Positions 1-7,307 of a DNA stretch of 26,141 bases are shown piece by piece. How positions within the stretch are numbered: position 1 is the first letter of the stretch; each line of letters starts with the position of its first letter. The position numbers and the translations under genes are program-made. The DNA is from VFMC01 sp031400715 (GTDB lineage: Bacteria > Actinomycetota > Acidimicrobiia > Acidimicrobiales > Ilumatobacteraceae), in contig JANNQK010000057.1 in NCBI GenBank assembly GCA_031400715.1, forward strand, positions 1-26,141, given 5' to 3'. Below the pieces are notes generated by a model. That model saw only the letters and a program-made list of their open reading frames with translations, searched no databases and had not been told where the DNA came from.

Positions 1-606
1 GTCGGCGAGCAGCGACGCGCTGAGCGGCGTCCACTCGGCCGGCTTCAGCACGACCGTGCACCCCGCCGCCAAGGCCGGGGCGATCTTCCAGGTGGCCAGC
101 ATGAGCGGCGCGTTCCACGGGGTGATCAGCACGGCGACACCGCTCGGGTCCCAGCTGACCTGATTGCGATGCCCTCGGGTTTCGAACTCGGGGTGGTGGA
201 GGTCGTTGACGAGATAGTCCGCGAAGAACCGGAAGTTGTGCGCCACCCGGGGCATCACCCCGCGCAGGTGACTGCGCAGCAGTGCACCGTTGTCGGTGGT
301 CTCCACGATCGCGAGCTGCTCCAGCCGCTCCTCGACGAGGTCGGCGATGCGATGCAACAGGCGCGCCCGCTCGACGGGCGGTGTGGCAGCCCACCCCGCA
401 AAGGCCGCCTTTGCCGCGGCGACCGCGGCGTCGGCCTCTGCTGGACCCCCTCGGGAGATGCGCGCGATCACCTGCTCGTCGATCGGCGACACGTCGTCGA
501 ACCGTTCGGCCGACGCCACCCGGCGGCCACCGATCCAGTGATCGCCGGACACCTCGACCCCGGCCACGGTGTTCACGGAATCGGCGCTGCTGACGCTCGC
601 GGACAT
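1..606 (-). CDS. Aldehyde dehydrogenase, N-terminal part (HpaE-like)
   Basis: This is the first 202 codons of an NAD(P)-dependent aldehyde dehydrogenase; the rest, with the catalytic Cys and Glu, lies beyond the window edge. The reverse strand reads MSASVSSADSVNTV from an ATG at 606, preceded by an AGGAGG Shine-Dalgarno 8 nt upstream. The Rossmann-fold landmarks are clear: ITPWNAPLML, the AGCTVVLKPAEWTPLSA stretch and the early DHWIGGRRV strand. Next to an HpaD-like dioxygenase the likely role is oxidation of 5-carboxymethyl-2-hydroxymuconate semialdehyde (HpaE step), but that substrate is inferred from context; betaine or other aldehyde dehydrogenases share these motifs. It is divergent from the MarR gene, with a palindromic operator between them, so it is probably controlled by that regulator. 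Confidence 0.9.
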   Translation of the reverse strand, partial: MSASVSSADSVNTVAGVEVSGDHWIGGRRVASAERFDDVSPIDEQVIARISRGGPAEADAAVAAAKAAFAGWAATPPVERARLLHRIADLVEERLEQLAIVETTDNGALLRSHLRGVMPRVAHNFRFFADYLVNDLHHPEFETRGHRNQVSWDPSGVAVLITPWNAPLMLATWKIAPALAAGCTVVLKPAEWTPLSASLLAD

Positions 607-652
607 GACGTGCCTCCTGACGACGAACGGATCGGAGCCCTCGCCCGGAACT

Positions 653-668
653 CGTTCGGATCCAAACG
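653..668. promoter_or_regulatory. Operator site 1 (ALDH/marR divergent region)
   Basis: CGTTCGGATCCAAACG is a 16-bp palindrome with one mismatched pair; it extends by one matching T/A pair to 652-669. It ends 4 bp before the GTG of the MarR gene and lies about 50 bp upstream of the divergent aldehyde dehydrogenase. Close copies stand at 1314, 12452 and 21939. I infer a binding site for the adjacent MarR protein, giving autoregulation and control of both divergent genes. Confidence 0.7.
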
Positions 669-671
669 ATA

Positions 672-1223
672 GTGTCGCTCATCGTGCCGGGTGCCTTCTC
701 CAGCGACGACGACGCCGAGATGCGTCAGGCCGAACGCGACGTCACCCAGGCGTTCGTCGGTCAGGCGTTCGACTTCGCTGCACTGTTGGCCGTCAGCAAC
801 GTGTTCCGTGCCGCGACCGCCGTCCGCAACCACATGGAACGCGAGGTCCTGAGCTCGCACGAGCTGAGCTGGAGCGCCTTCGTCGTGCTGTTCGTGTTGC
901 GCGTGTGGGGCAAACAGGAGTCGCACGAACTGGCACGCGAGGCGGGGATCACCGGCGGCACGTTGACGGGCGTGCTGACGACGCTCGAGCGACGGGGATT
1001 CGCGCAGCGTTCCGTGCACCCCAACGACGGCCGTCGAGTGATCGTGCGCCCGACGGCAAAGGGCCGGCGCACGGTCGACGAGATCATGCCGGTGTTCAAC
1101 CATCATGAGGCGATCGTGACCGCTGGTCTGTCGTCCGCCGACCGTCGAGAGCTGACCCGCCTGCTGCGCACCGTCCTCGCGACGCTCGATGCCGAGGTGC
1201 CGCCCACGCCTCCGACCGGCTGA
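672..1223 (+). CDS. MarR-family transcriptional regulator
   Basis: A 183-residue protein with a MarR winged-helix domain in the middle: the helix-turn-helix ESHELAREAGITGGTLTGVL and the wing HPNDGRRVIVRPTAKGRR, where the Asp-x-Arg wing motif is intact. Helices before and after would form the dimer interface. Aromatic-acid regulators such as HpaR/HpcR belong to this family and usually repress until the substrate or a CoA derivative binds. The start is uncertain: GTG at 672 gives a 16-residue N-terminal tail, and ATG at 720 (MRQAERDV) is an alternative that would put more space between the operator and the start. It is followed after 156 bp by the dioxygenase operon. It is the only DNA-binding regulator in the window, so I infer that it reads the four repeated operators. 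Confidence 0.9.
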   Translation: MSLIVPGAFSSDDDAEMRQAERDVTQAFVGQAFDFAALLAVSNVFRAATAVRNHMEREVLSSHELSWSAFVVLFVLRVWGKQESHELAREAGITGGTLTGVLTTLERRGFAQRSVHPNDGRRVIVRPTAKGRRTVDEIMPVFNHHEAIVTAGLSSADRRELTRLLRTVLATLDAEVPPTPPTG

Positions 1224-1283
1224 GGATTCGCTCAACATCACGAGACGTCCATCGACGGCTGCGACCGACGGACTCGCGCGGAG

Positions 1284-1312
1284 TTCGCAGACCGCCCGAG
1301 CGCGACTACATT
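1284..1312 (+). promoter_or_regulatory. Candidate promoter of the dioxygenase operon
   Basis: TTCGCA (1284-1289) and TACATT (1307-1312) match the -35 and -10 consensus at four of six bases each, with an exact 17-bp spacer. The predicted start of transcription near 1319 falls inside operator site 2, the usual geometry for steric repression. It is read by eye only. Confidence 0.5.
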
Positions 1313-1313
1313 T

Positions 1314-1329
1314 CGTTTGGAACCAAATG
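1314..1329. promoter_or_regulatory. Operator site 2 (upstream of hpaD)
   Basis: CGTTTGGAACCAAATG is a palindrome with one mismatched pair in its 7-bp arms; the pairing continues through two more bases on each side (1312-1331). It sits on the predicted transcription start and 50 bp before the hpaD ATG. Its arms match those of sites 1, 3 and 4. Confidence 0.7.
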
Positions 1330-1379
1330 AATCTTGGGAGAGTGGATCCTGGGAAACGAGTCATGGGATGGGAGCACAC

Positions 1380-2252
1380 ATGGGTGAGATCGTCGGAGCG
1401 GCCATCGTGTCGCACGTGCCACCGATCGTGATGGGCGACGACGTGCGGGCCGCCCTCTACGGCGCGGCTGGAACCACGCTCGTCGACGGGCTCCACCGGT
1501 TGCGACGAGACAAGTTCGACCTCCTCGACGTCGACAGCGTGGTCGTGTTCGACACGCACTGGTTCAGCACGGTGGAGCACATCCTCACCGCCCATGATCG
1601 ACGCGAAGGGATGTTCACGAGCTCGGAACTCCCCCGAGGGATGAACGGTCACCACTACGACATGCCTGGTGACCGCGAGCTCGCCGAACGGTACGAAGCG
1701 ATCAGCAACGCCCGCGACGACACGCGTGCGCTGGCATGCGCCGACCCGTACCTGCCGGTGCACTACTCGACGACGAACCTGCTGCCGTTCCTCCAGGGCG
1801 CCGACGAGGCGTGGTTGAGCATGAGCATCTGTCAGACCGGCACGCCGATCGACTGGCTGTTGGCCGGCGAGTTGCTGGCCCGTGCGATCGGCGAACTGGA
1901 TCGACGCGTCGTGCTGCTCGCCTCCGGCGGTCTGTCGCACCGGTTCTGGCCGATGCGCGAGTTCTCCCAGCACGAGGCGGCGGGCCTCGAGCACATCCGC
2001 ACGCCCGAGGCCCGGGCTGCCGACGAGCAGGTGCTCGCGTGGATGCACGCCGGAGACCATGCGGCGATCATCGATTTCTGGCCCGAGTACCGCCAGCACT
2101 CCCCCGAGGCGTTCTTCGCCCACTACCTCATGATGGTGGGGGCGATCGGCGGGCGCGCCTGCACCGCCACCGGCGAGCTGTTCTCGAACTACGAGTCGTC
2201 GGCCGGCACCGGGCAGGTGCACGTGTGGTTCGACGGTCCGTTCGCGGGCTAA
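1380..2252 (+). CDS. hpaD: Homoprotocatechuate 2,3-dioxygenase-like (class III extradiol)
   Basis: A 290-residue LigB-superfamily extradiol dioxygenase, about the length of E. coli HpaD (283). From memory of that protein the match is good along the whole length: SHVPPIV near the N-terminus, VVVFDTHW, TSSELPRGMN, LLASGGLSHRF, FWPEYRQHSPE and SSAGTGQV near the end. His12 and His60 are positioned like the two iron-ligand histidines of this class, with a Glu in the ELFSNYE stretch as the probable third ligand. The reaction would be proximal ring opening of 3,4-dihydroxyphenylacetate to 5-carboxymethyl-2-hydroxymuconate semialdehyde. I chose the ATG at 1380, after GGGAG, because the protein then begins MGEIVGAAI as in HpaD; ATG 1368 is an alternative. 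It heads an operon with the FAH, cupin and hydroxylase genes. Confidence 0.9.
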   Translation: MGEIVGAAIVSHVPPIVMGDDVRAALYGAAGTTLVDGLHRLRRDKFDLLDVDSVVVFDTHWFSTVEHILTAHDRREGMFTSSELPRGMNGHHYDMPGDRELAERYEAISNARDDTRALACADPYLPVHYSTTNLLPFLQGADEAWLSMSICQTGTPIDWLLAGELLARAIGELDRRVVLLASGGLSHRFWPMREFSQHEAAGLEHIRTPEARAADEQVLAWMHAGDHAAIIDFWPEYRQHSPEAFFAHYLMMVGAIGGRACTATGELFSNYESSAGTGQVHVWFDGPFAG

Positions 2253-2262
2253 GCATCTCGCC

Positions 2263-3129
2263 ATGCGCTTCGCCAACCTCCAAGGCCGTGCGGTCATCGT
2301 CATCGCCGATACCGATCTGATCGACCGGGCGGTCGACATCGAACGGGCGAGCGACGGTCGCCTCGGCAGCGATCCGGCGGTCTACGTCGATCTCACCAAC
2401 CACCCGTTGCTCGCGAGCATCGCATCTGCGGCCTCCGTCGCCGACTGGCCGGCGATCGACCCCTCGCAGTTGGGCGCCCCGGTGCCGCGACCCCCGAAGG
2501 GCTTGGGCGTTGGGCTCAACTACCGCACCCATGCCATCGAATCGGGGCGCGAGCTCCCGACCGAACCACATCTGTTCGGCAAGACGGACAACTGTGTGGC
2601 CGGCCCGTTCGACGACGTCATCGCGCCAGCGGGTCGGCACGAGATCGACTACGAGGCCGAGGTCGTCATCGCGTTCGGTCGTATCTGCAAGAACGCCACG
2701 GAGGCCGATGCCTGGAGCTACATCGCCGGCGTCACCGCAGGACAGGACATCTCCGACCGGGGCGAGCAGTTCCGGCCGCCGATCAAGCAGTTCACGATCG
2801 CGAAGAGCTACGACACGTTCGGCCCCACCGGTCCGTTCCTGGTCACTCCTGACGAGCTGCCGGACCGGGACGCGCTCGACCTCACGGGCGTCGTCAGCGG
2901 CGAGATCATGCAGCAGGCGAACACGAGCGATCTGATCTTCTCGATACCCGCGCTCGTGGTGTGGCTCACCAGGTTCATGACCTTCGGGCCCGGCGACCTC
3001 GTGTGGACCGGGACACCCGGTGGCGTGGGCGAGGCGCGCTCACCACAGCGCTTCCTGGTGGACGGCGACGTGATCGAGACCACGGTGTCCGGCGTGGGCA
3101 CGATGCGCAACCGCGTCGTGGTCCGCTGA
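2263..3129 (+). CDS. Fumarylacetoacetate hydrolase family protein (HpaG-like, copy 1)
   Basis: A 288-residue protein with the C-terminal FAH fold. Metal and catalytic landmarks are present: Tyr-Glu-Ala-Glu (E131, E133), AGQDISDRG with D162, the Lys of AKSYDTFGPTGPF (K181) and the GDLVWTGTPGGVG loop. In homoprotocatechuate catabolism proteins of this fold decarboxylate 5-oxopent-3-ene-1,2,5-tricarboxylate and/or isomerise 5-carboxymethyl-2-hydroxymuconate. The gene begins 10 bp after hpaD, which supports a role one or two steps downstream of ring cleavage. An acylpyruvase or 2-keto-4-pentenoate hydratase activity cannot be excluded. A second FAH gene at 22015 carries the more typical HpaG signature, so the two may divide the decarboxylase and isomerase functions. 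Confidence 0.85.
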   Translation: MRFANLQGRAVIVIADTDLIDRAVDIERASDGRLGSDPAVYVDLTNHPLLASIASAASVADWPAIDPSQLGAPVPRPPKGLGVGLNYRTHAIESGRELPTEPHLFGKTDNCVAGPFDDVIAPAGRHEIDYEAEVVIAFGRICKNATEADAWSYIAGVTAGQDISDRGEQFRPPIKQFTIAKSYDTFGPTGPFLVTPDELPDRDALDLTGVVSGEIMQQANTSDLIFSIPALVVWLTRFMTFGPGDLVWTGTPGGVGEARSPQRFLVDGDVIETTVSGVGTMRNRVVVR

Positions 3130-3186
3130 CGCGCCGCGCACGAACAGGCATCCGAACAGAACTCGAATCCGAGGAGGAGCGCTTCC

Positions 3187-3564
3187 ATGAAGGTGATCGA
3201 CGAGGGTGACAAGAGCGTGGTGTACGGAGGGCGATTCACCGGCACGGTGACGCTCGAGATGATGAACGCCACGCCGTCCGACATCGATGCGGGAGTCGAC
3301 GGGCCCGACACGGCACTCGTGCACTTCGCCGACGGTGCGGTCACGTTCTGGCACTCCCATCCGGGCGGTCAGCAACTGTTCGTGGTGAGCGGCGACGCCC
3401 GTGTCGGCACCGAGGCCGACGGGGAGGTGGCGCTCACCGAGGGGAGCCTGGTCGTCTGCCCGGCGAACGAGCCTCACTGGCATGGGGCCATGCCCGGTCG
3501 CGACACAACGCTCCTCGCTCTCACCTGGGGCACCACGCAGTGGACCGACAGATCGCCCGTGTGA
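3187..3564 (+). CDS. Small metal-binding cupin (hydroxynitrile-lyase-like)
   Basis: A single-domain cupin of 125 residues with an excellent GAGGAGG ribosome site. Motif 1 reads TFWHSHPGGQQLFVVSG and motif 2 PANEPHWHGA, giving His56, His58, Gln62 and His97 as likely ligands. The usual cupin Glu is Gln, which is the ligand set (three His, one Gln) known for manganese cupins such as the Granulicella hydroxynitrile lyase and for cupins found with carboxymuconolactone decarboxylase proteins. Its position between a ring-cleavage block and an FAD hydroxylase suggests an oxygenase, lyase or isomerase acting on a pathway intermediate. It has the size of HpaF isomerase (about 126 residues) but not its fold. 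Function not assigned. Confidence 0.85.
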   Translation: MKVIDEGDKSVVYGGRFTGTVTLEMMNATPSDIDAGVDGPDTALVHFADGAVTFWHSHPGGQQLFVVSGDARVGTEADGEVALTEGSLVVCPANEPHWHGAMPGRDTTLLALTWGTTQWTDRSPV

Positions 3565-3565
3565 C

Positions 3566-4894
3566 GTGAGCGCCGCACACGTCCCGTACGACGTCGCCAT
3601 CGTCGGGCTCGGGCCCACCGGTGCGACCATGGCCAACCTGTGCGGGATGTGGGGCCTGCGCACGGTCGTGTTCGAGCGATCCACTGCGCCGTATCCACAG
3701 CCCCGTGCGTGCCACCTCGATGCCGAGATCGCCCGCGTCTTCCAGCATCTCGGCTTCGAAGACGAACTGCGCGACCTGCTGACGGTGTCGGCAGGCATGG
3801 AGTACGTCGATGCCAACGGGACCACGCTGTTCAGCTTCGAGGGCTTCGAGCGCGACCCGATACTCGGGTGGCACGAGGACTACGTGTTCGTGCAACCGGA
3901 GATCGACACCATGTTGCGCTCGGGGCTCGAGCAGTACGCACATGTCGACGTGCACCACGGGACCGCCGCCCCCGGGCTGGCCGAGCTCCGCGGGACGGCG
4001 CGGTTCGTCGTCGCCAGCGATGGCGCGACGAGCCCCGTGCGCGAGCAGATGGGCATCGCGCTCACCGACCTCGGCTACGACGAACGGTGGTTCGTCGTCG
4101 ATGTCATGCTCCACACGGTCGGTGAGCCCCCGTTGCCGGGGATCATCCAGCAGGTGTGCGACCGGCGGCGGCTCGCCACGTTCGTGCCATCTCACGGAAG
4201 GCATCGGCGATGGGAGTTCCGCCTGGCCGATGACGAGCTGGTCCCCGATACCTGGCGGCTGCTCGCCCACTGGGGGGTCACACCTTCGAATGCGGAGCTG
4301 GTTCGGGCCGCGAGCTACCGGTTCCACGCGCTCATGGCCGAGCGTTGGCGGGACGACGGGGTGTTCCTGGCAGGTGACGCGGCCCATCAGATGCCGCCGT
4401 TCATGGGCCAGGGCATGTGCAGCGGTGTGCGCGACGCGGCGAACCTCGCGTGGAAGCTCGCCGAGGTCGTTCACGATGGTGCGCCCGAGACGTTGCTCGA
4501 CAGCTACGAGAACGAACGGCGACCCCATGTGGCGGCGGTGACCGCCCTGTCGATCGAGGCCGGACAGCTGATCAGTCGCCTCGCGGTCGATCCGACCGCG
4601 ACGCCCGAACCCGATCGGCCCGATCCGGCCCGGTGGTCTCGCCTGCCCGGCCTCGACCTTGACGGGCCGTTCCCCGTGGGGCATCAGCTGCCGCAACCCG
4701 ACCGGCTCGACGAGAGCCTGCCCGACGGCTGGGTCTGGGTGGCCTCCGACCGCTCGTTCACCGCCTCCGATCACCCCCAGCCCGATCACCCCCAGCCCGG
4801 CCCGCACGTGCCGGTGGTGATCGAACCACGAGCGACCTGGGGCCACCGTGCCGTCCTCGTCCGCCCCGACCGCTACATCGCCGCCGCCGTCTGA
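3566..4894 (+). CDS. FAD-dependent aromatic hydroxylase (MhpA/PHBH type)
   Basis: A 442-residue class A flavoprotein monooxygenase. The N-terminal Rossmann motif is IVGLGPTGATMA (G14-G19), the DG motif is VASDGATSPVRE (D152, G153) and the GD motif is FLAGDAAHQMPPFMGQGM (G270, D271), followed by RDAANLAWKLA and LLDSYENERRPH. These are the hallmarks of MhpA-like NAD(P)H- and FAD-dependent phenol hydroxylases. The GTG start lies 1 bp after the cupin stop, so translation is probably coupled. It is shorter than MhpA (about 550): the segment before the DG motif (residues about 128-147) seems to lack roughly 15-20 residues, and the C-terminal thioredoxin-like domain is reduced. A likely job is making the dihydroxylated ring substrate for the dioxygenase. 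It ends 1 bp before the convergent next gene. Confidence 0.88.
   Translation: MSAAHVPYDVAIVGLGPTGATMANLCGMWGLRTVVFERSTAPYPQPRACHLDAEIARVFQHLGFEDELRDLLTVSAGMEYVDANGTTLFSFEGFERDPILGWHEDYVFVQPEIDTMLRSGLEQYAHVDVHHGTAAPGLAELRGTARFVVASDGATSPVREQMGIALTDLGYDERWFVVDVMLHTVGEPPLPGIIQQVCDRRRLATFVPSHGRHRRWEFRLADDELVPDTWRLLAHWGVTPSNAELVRAASYRFHALMAERWRDDGVFLAGDAAHQMPPFMGQGMCSGVRDAANLAWKLAEVVHDGAPETLLDSYENERRPHVAAVTALSIEAGQLISRLAVDPTATPEPDRPDPARWSRLPGLDLDGPFPVGHQLPQPDRLDESLPDGWVWVASDRSFTASDHPQPDHPQPGPHVPVVIEPRATWGHRAVLVRPDRYIAAAV
4769..4798 (+). repeat. In-frame 15-bp perfect tandem duplication
   Basis: GATCACCCCCAGCCC occurs twice head to tail, adding a second DHPQP to the C-terminal region of the hydroxylase. 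It lies in a surface-like, Pro-rich stretch and keeps the frame. It is probably recent and length-variable between strains. Confidence 0.85.
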
Positions 4895-4895
4895 G

Positions 4896-5666
4896 TCAGA
4901 GGAAGCGGCTGGTCTCTTCGAACAGCAGCGCCGCAGCCTCGCCGGGACTGCGCAGGTCGAGGTCGTCATCGGGCACCTCGACGCTCACCGGCGCCGTGGA
5001 CGGCAGCAGCTCCATGAACGCGCGCAGATCGAACTCACCGTCTCCGGGCGGCTCGCGGTGATGCAGACAGTCCTGCACGTAGTCGTCGAGCACGGGGTCG
5101 AGTGGACCGTCGTTGAGCTGGATGCTGAACACCAGCGCGGGATCGAGTCCGGCGAGCGACAGCAGTCCGGAGCCTCGGAACACGTGCCACGAATCGACGC
5201 ACAGCCCCACGTTCGGACGATTCGCACGGTCGGCCAACTCGGCGGCTGCTGCCGCATCGCCGATGCTGGTGAAGGGGAGGAACTCGATCGCGAGCGAGCA
5301 GTCGAACGGGGCGACGCGGTCGGCGACCTTGGCGAGCCACTCGCCGGCCGCCACCCGATCGATCGCGCCGTCGAACCGAGGGATGGTCTGGATGCGATCG
5401 GGCCGGTACGTGGCCACCAGGTGCACGAACGTGTCGAGTTGCGCATCACCGAAGATCGGCAGTGCCTCCAGCTCGACCACCCGCGTGTCGTGGTCGGCCA
5501 GGATGCCCAGCAGATCGTCATCGGACAGTCCCGCGGCGCGCTGCTTCGACCAGTCGCCCACGTACATGCCGAAGCCGTCGAAGCCAGCGTTGTGGGTGGC
5601 CGCGGCTCGCTCGACGAACGTCGCGTCGCGGATCGAGAAATGAGCGAGCACCACCTGGCGAGTCAT
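4896..5666 (-). CDS. Sugar phosphate isomerase/epimerase-like TIM barrel
   Basis: A 256-residue xylose-isomerase-like (AP endonuclease 2) TIM-barrel protein. Metal-ligand positions are visible as E128 in LAIEFLPF, D158 and H161 in CVDSWHVFR, Q183 in IQLNDGP and E230 in VSVEVPDDD. Related proteins act as isomerases, epimerases or dehydratases (IolE/IolI, 3-dehydroshikimate dehydratase) and are common in aromatic and inositol catabolic clusters. It converges on the FAD hydroxylase with a 1-bp gap and stands 176 bp downstream of P450-1 on the same strand. The ATG at 5666 has no good Shine-Dalgarno sequence. The substrate is unknown; a role on a hydroxylated acid intermediate is inference from context. 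Confidence 0.8.
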   Translation of the reverse strand: MTRQVVLAHFSIRDATFVERAAATHNAGFDGFGMYVGDWSKQRAAGLSDDDLLGILADHDTRVVELEALPIFGDAQLDTFVHLVATYRPDRIQTIPRFDGAIDRVAAGEWLAKVADRVAPFDCSLAIEFLPFTSIGDAAAAAELADRANRPNVGLCVDSWHVFRGSGLLSLAGLDPALVFSIQLNDGPLDPVLDDYVQDCLHHREPPGDGEFDLRAFMELLPSTAPVSVEVPDDDLDLRSPGEAAALLFEETSRFL

Positions 5667-5723
5667 GAGGCAATGCTTGCACGGCGGTGCCGCACCGAGC
5701 GCACGCCACGACGTCGCAGCCGA

Positions 5724-5842
5724 TCACGCCATGAGACGCGTCATCACCTCGATGCCGAGCTCGGCCATCAGCTGATCGGCGAGCCCCACGTACTGCTCGG
5801 CATCGACCCCGACCGGCCTCAGCGCCCCAACATCGCTGGTGT
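5724..5842 (-). pseudogene. Possible C-terminal gene remnant downstream of P450-1
   Basis: The stretch between the P450-1 stop and the isomerase start keeps an open frame on the minus strand with strongly GC-rich third codon positions. It reads GLNTSDVGALRPVG, then AEQYVGLADQLMAELGIEVM, then a stop at 5724. No start codon lies in the right place, and the same frame further upstream is out of frame with P450-1. It looks like the tail of a deleted gene. I do not recognise the family. Confidence 0.35.
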
Positions 5843-7132
5843 TCAGGCCGGGTGGAGGATGACGGGACAGCGTTTGATGCCGTTGATGAAGTTGCTGCGC
5901 ACTCGTTCCACCGGGCCCGAGAGCTCGACGCGGTCGACCCGGCGGGCCAACGCCTCCAGGAAGATGCGGACCTCGAGCCGGGCCATCCACTGGCCGAGGC
6001 ACAGGTGTGGTCCGCCTCCGCCGAAGGTGACATGGCGATTCGGCGTGCGTCCGAGGTCGAATCGACGCGGATCCGGAAACTGCGCCGGATCGAAGTTCGC
6101 AGCCGCGTACCACGTGACCACCTTGTTGCCGGCAACCATCCGCACGCCACCGAGCTCGACGTCGACCGTGACGGTGCGGCGGAAGTGAACTTGTGGGCAC
6201 GCCCAGCGCAGCACCTCCTCGACGGCGGTGTCGAGCAGTTCCGGTTCGGCCCGCAATCGGGCGAACTGCTCCGGGTGCTGCGCCAGTGCGATGAGCGCCT
6301 GGGTGAGCGAATGGCGGGTGGTCTCGTTGCCCGCGATCAACAGCAACAGCAGGAACGTGCCTCGCTCTCGTTCGGTGAGTGGCACGCCGTCGACGACCGC
6401 GTCGGCGAGAACAGTGACGACATCGGCCGCCGGATCGGCGCGGCGAGCCGCGGTCAGCCGCTCGAAGTGCTCGAACACCTTCAGCGACACCGGGCTGCGA
6501 AACGGCAGCAGGCGATAGGGATCGGTGTCGACGCGGTCGGACACGCCACCCACCTGTTCGTCGACGAAGTCGGGATCGGCGCTGTAGACGATCTGGTCGG
6601 CCCAGTGGAACAGCTGTGGCGCATCTTCGTGGGGCACGCCCATGATGTCGACGAGCATGCGGATCGGTAGCTCTCGCGCCAATTCGGCCACCGCGTCGAC
6701 CTGACCGGCTCCGATCGTCTGGTCGAGCAGATCGTCGACGAGGCGTCGAGCCCCGCCGGCGTACCGCTCCATCGTCGGCTTGGCAAAGGCTGGGTTCACC
6801 AGCTGCCGAAGCCGCGTGTGGCGAGGTGGGTCGGTTTCGAGCATGGTGCGCCGCGCCGCCCTCGCGTCGGGCTCCATCTCCTCGATCTCGGTGCCACCGG
6901 CCTCGCTCGAGAACGTGCGCCAGTCCTTGTGCACGTCGACCACGTCCCGCCAGCGGGTGAGCGACCAGAACCCGACGCCGTGGTGGCCGTTGTGCGGCCC
7001 CTCGGCCACCCACGCGACCGGTGCCTCACGGCGGTACCGGTCGTAGGCATCGAGGGGCATGCCCCGCTCGTACACGTCGTGAGCAACGATGTCGAGCCCG
7101 GGAATCGACTCGGCCCGGGGCCCGGCGGTCAT
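5843..7132 (-). CDS. Cytochrome P450 (P450-1)
   Basis: A 429-residue soluble bacterial P450. The I-helix oxygen-activation motif is IAGNETTRHS (residues 266-275), the K-helix ExxR is EEVLRW (E306, R309) and the haem loop is FGGGGPHLCLG with Cys378. The C-terminal RSNFINGIKRCPV recalls the CYP124/125/142 group of lipid and steroid hydroxylases, but P450s of this type have wide substrates. The ATG at 7132 follows AGGAA; a 10-codon longer form from 7162 is less likely. It is divergent from the LLM oxidoreductase gene. It resembles P450-3 closely in the last 110 residues, so the two are probably paralogues. No ferredoxin or ferredoxin reductase gene is in the window, so the electron partner must come from elsewhere. 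Confidence 0.95.
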   Translation of the reverse strand: MTAGPRAESIPGLDIVAHDVYERGMPLDAYDRYRREAPVAWVAEGPHNGHHGVGFWSLTRWRDVVDVHKDWRTFSSEAGGTEIEEMEPDARAARRTMLETDPPRHTRLRQLVNPAFAKPTMERYAGGARRLVDDLLDQTIGAGQVDAVAELARELPIRMLVDIMGVPHEDAPQLFHWADQIVYSADPDFVDEQVGGVSDRVDTDPYRLLPFRSPVSLKVFEHFERLTAARRADPAADVVTVLADAVVDGVPLTERERGTFLLLLLIAGNETTRHSLTQALIALAQHPEQFARLRAEPELLDTAVEEVLRWACPQVHFRRTVTVDVELGGVRMVAGNKVVTWYAAANFDPAQFPDPRRFDLGRTPNRHVTFGGGGPHLCLGQWMARLEVRIFLEALARRVDRVELSGPVERVRSNFINGIKRCPVILHPA

Positions 7133-7197
7133 GGGTTCCTCACACGGCCAACGTAACCCCACGCGCGCTGACGATTCGCACCGATCCCGCGACCCTT

Positions 7198-7233
7198 GCG
7201 CCGGCCATCGCGCCGGTCATCGCACCGGTCGTC
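7198..7233. repeat. 12-bp tandem repeat in the P450-1/LLM divergent region
   Basis: Three diverged copies at a period of 12: GCGCCGGCCATC, GCGCCGGTCATC, GCACCGGTCGTC. They lie in the 175-bp space between two divergent genes, about 20 bp upstream of a weak -10-like TACGAT (7253-7258). They could be helically phased protein-binding sites or a slipped-strand product; the sequence does not decide. Confidence 0.55.
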
Positions 7234-7307
7234 GCCCGCGGGCCTTCACCCATACGATCGGCGTACACCGCCCCGGCGGCCTGAGGTGTTCGGAGGTGTG
7301 ACGCGAC

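Noticed and set aside
573..2339. A 588-codon minus-strand open frame across the MarR and HpaD genes
   Set aside because: It is antisense to two genes with clear family motifs, its composition is Arg/His/Val-rich low-information sequence, and no domain is visible. GC-rich third positions keep the antisense frame open.
3187..3564. The 125-residue cupin as the missing HpaF isomerase
   Set aside because: Size fits but the motifs are those of a metal-binding cupin, not of the tautomerase fold. Kept only as a possible non-homologous replacement.
7198..7233. A CRISPR-like or direct-repeat array at the 12-bp repeats
   Set aside because: Only three adjacent diverged units with no spacers; too short and without cas genes.
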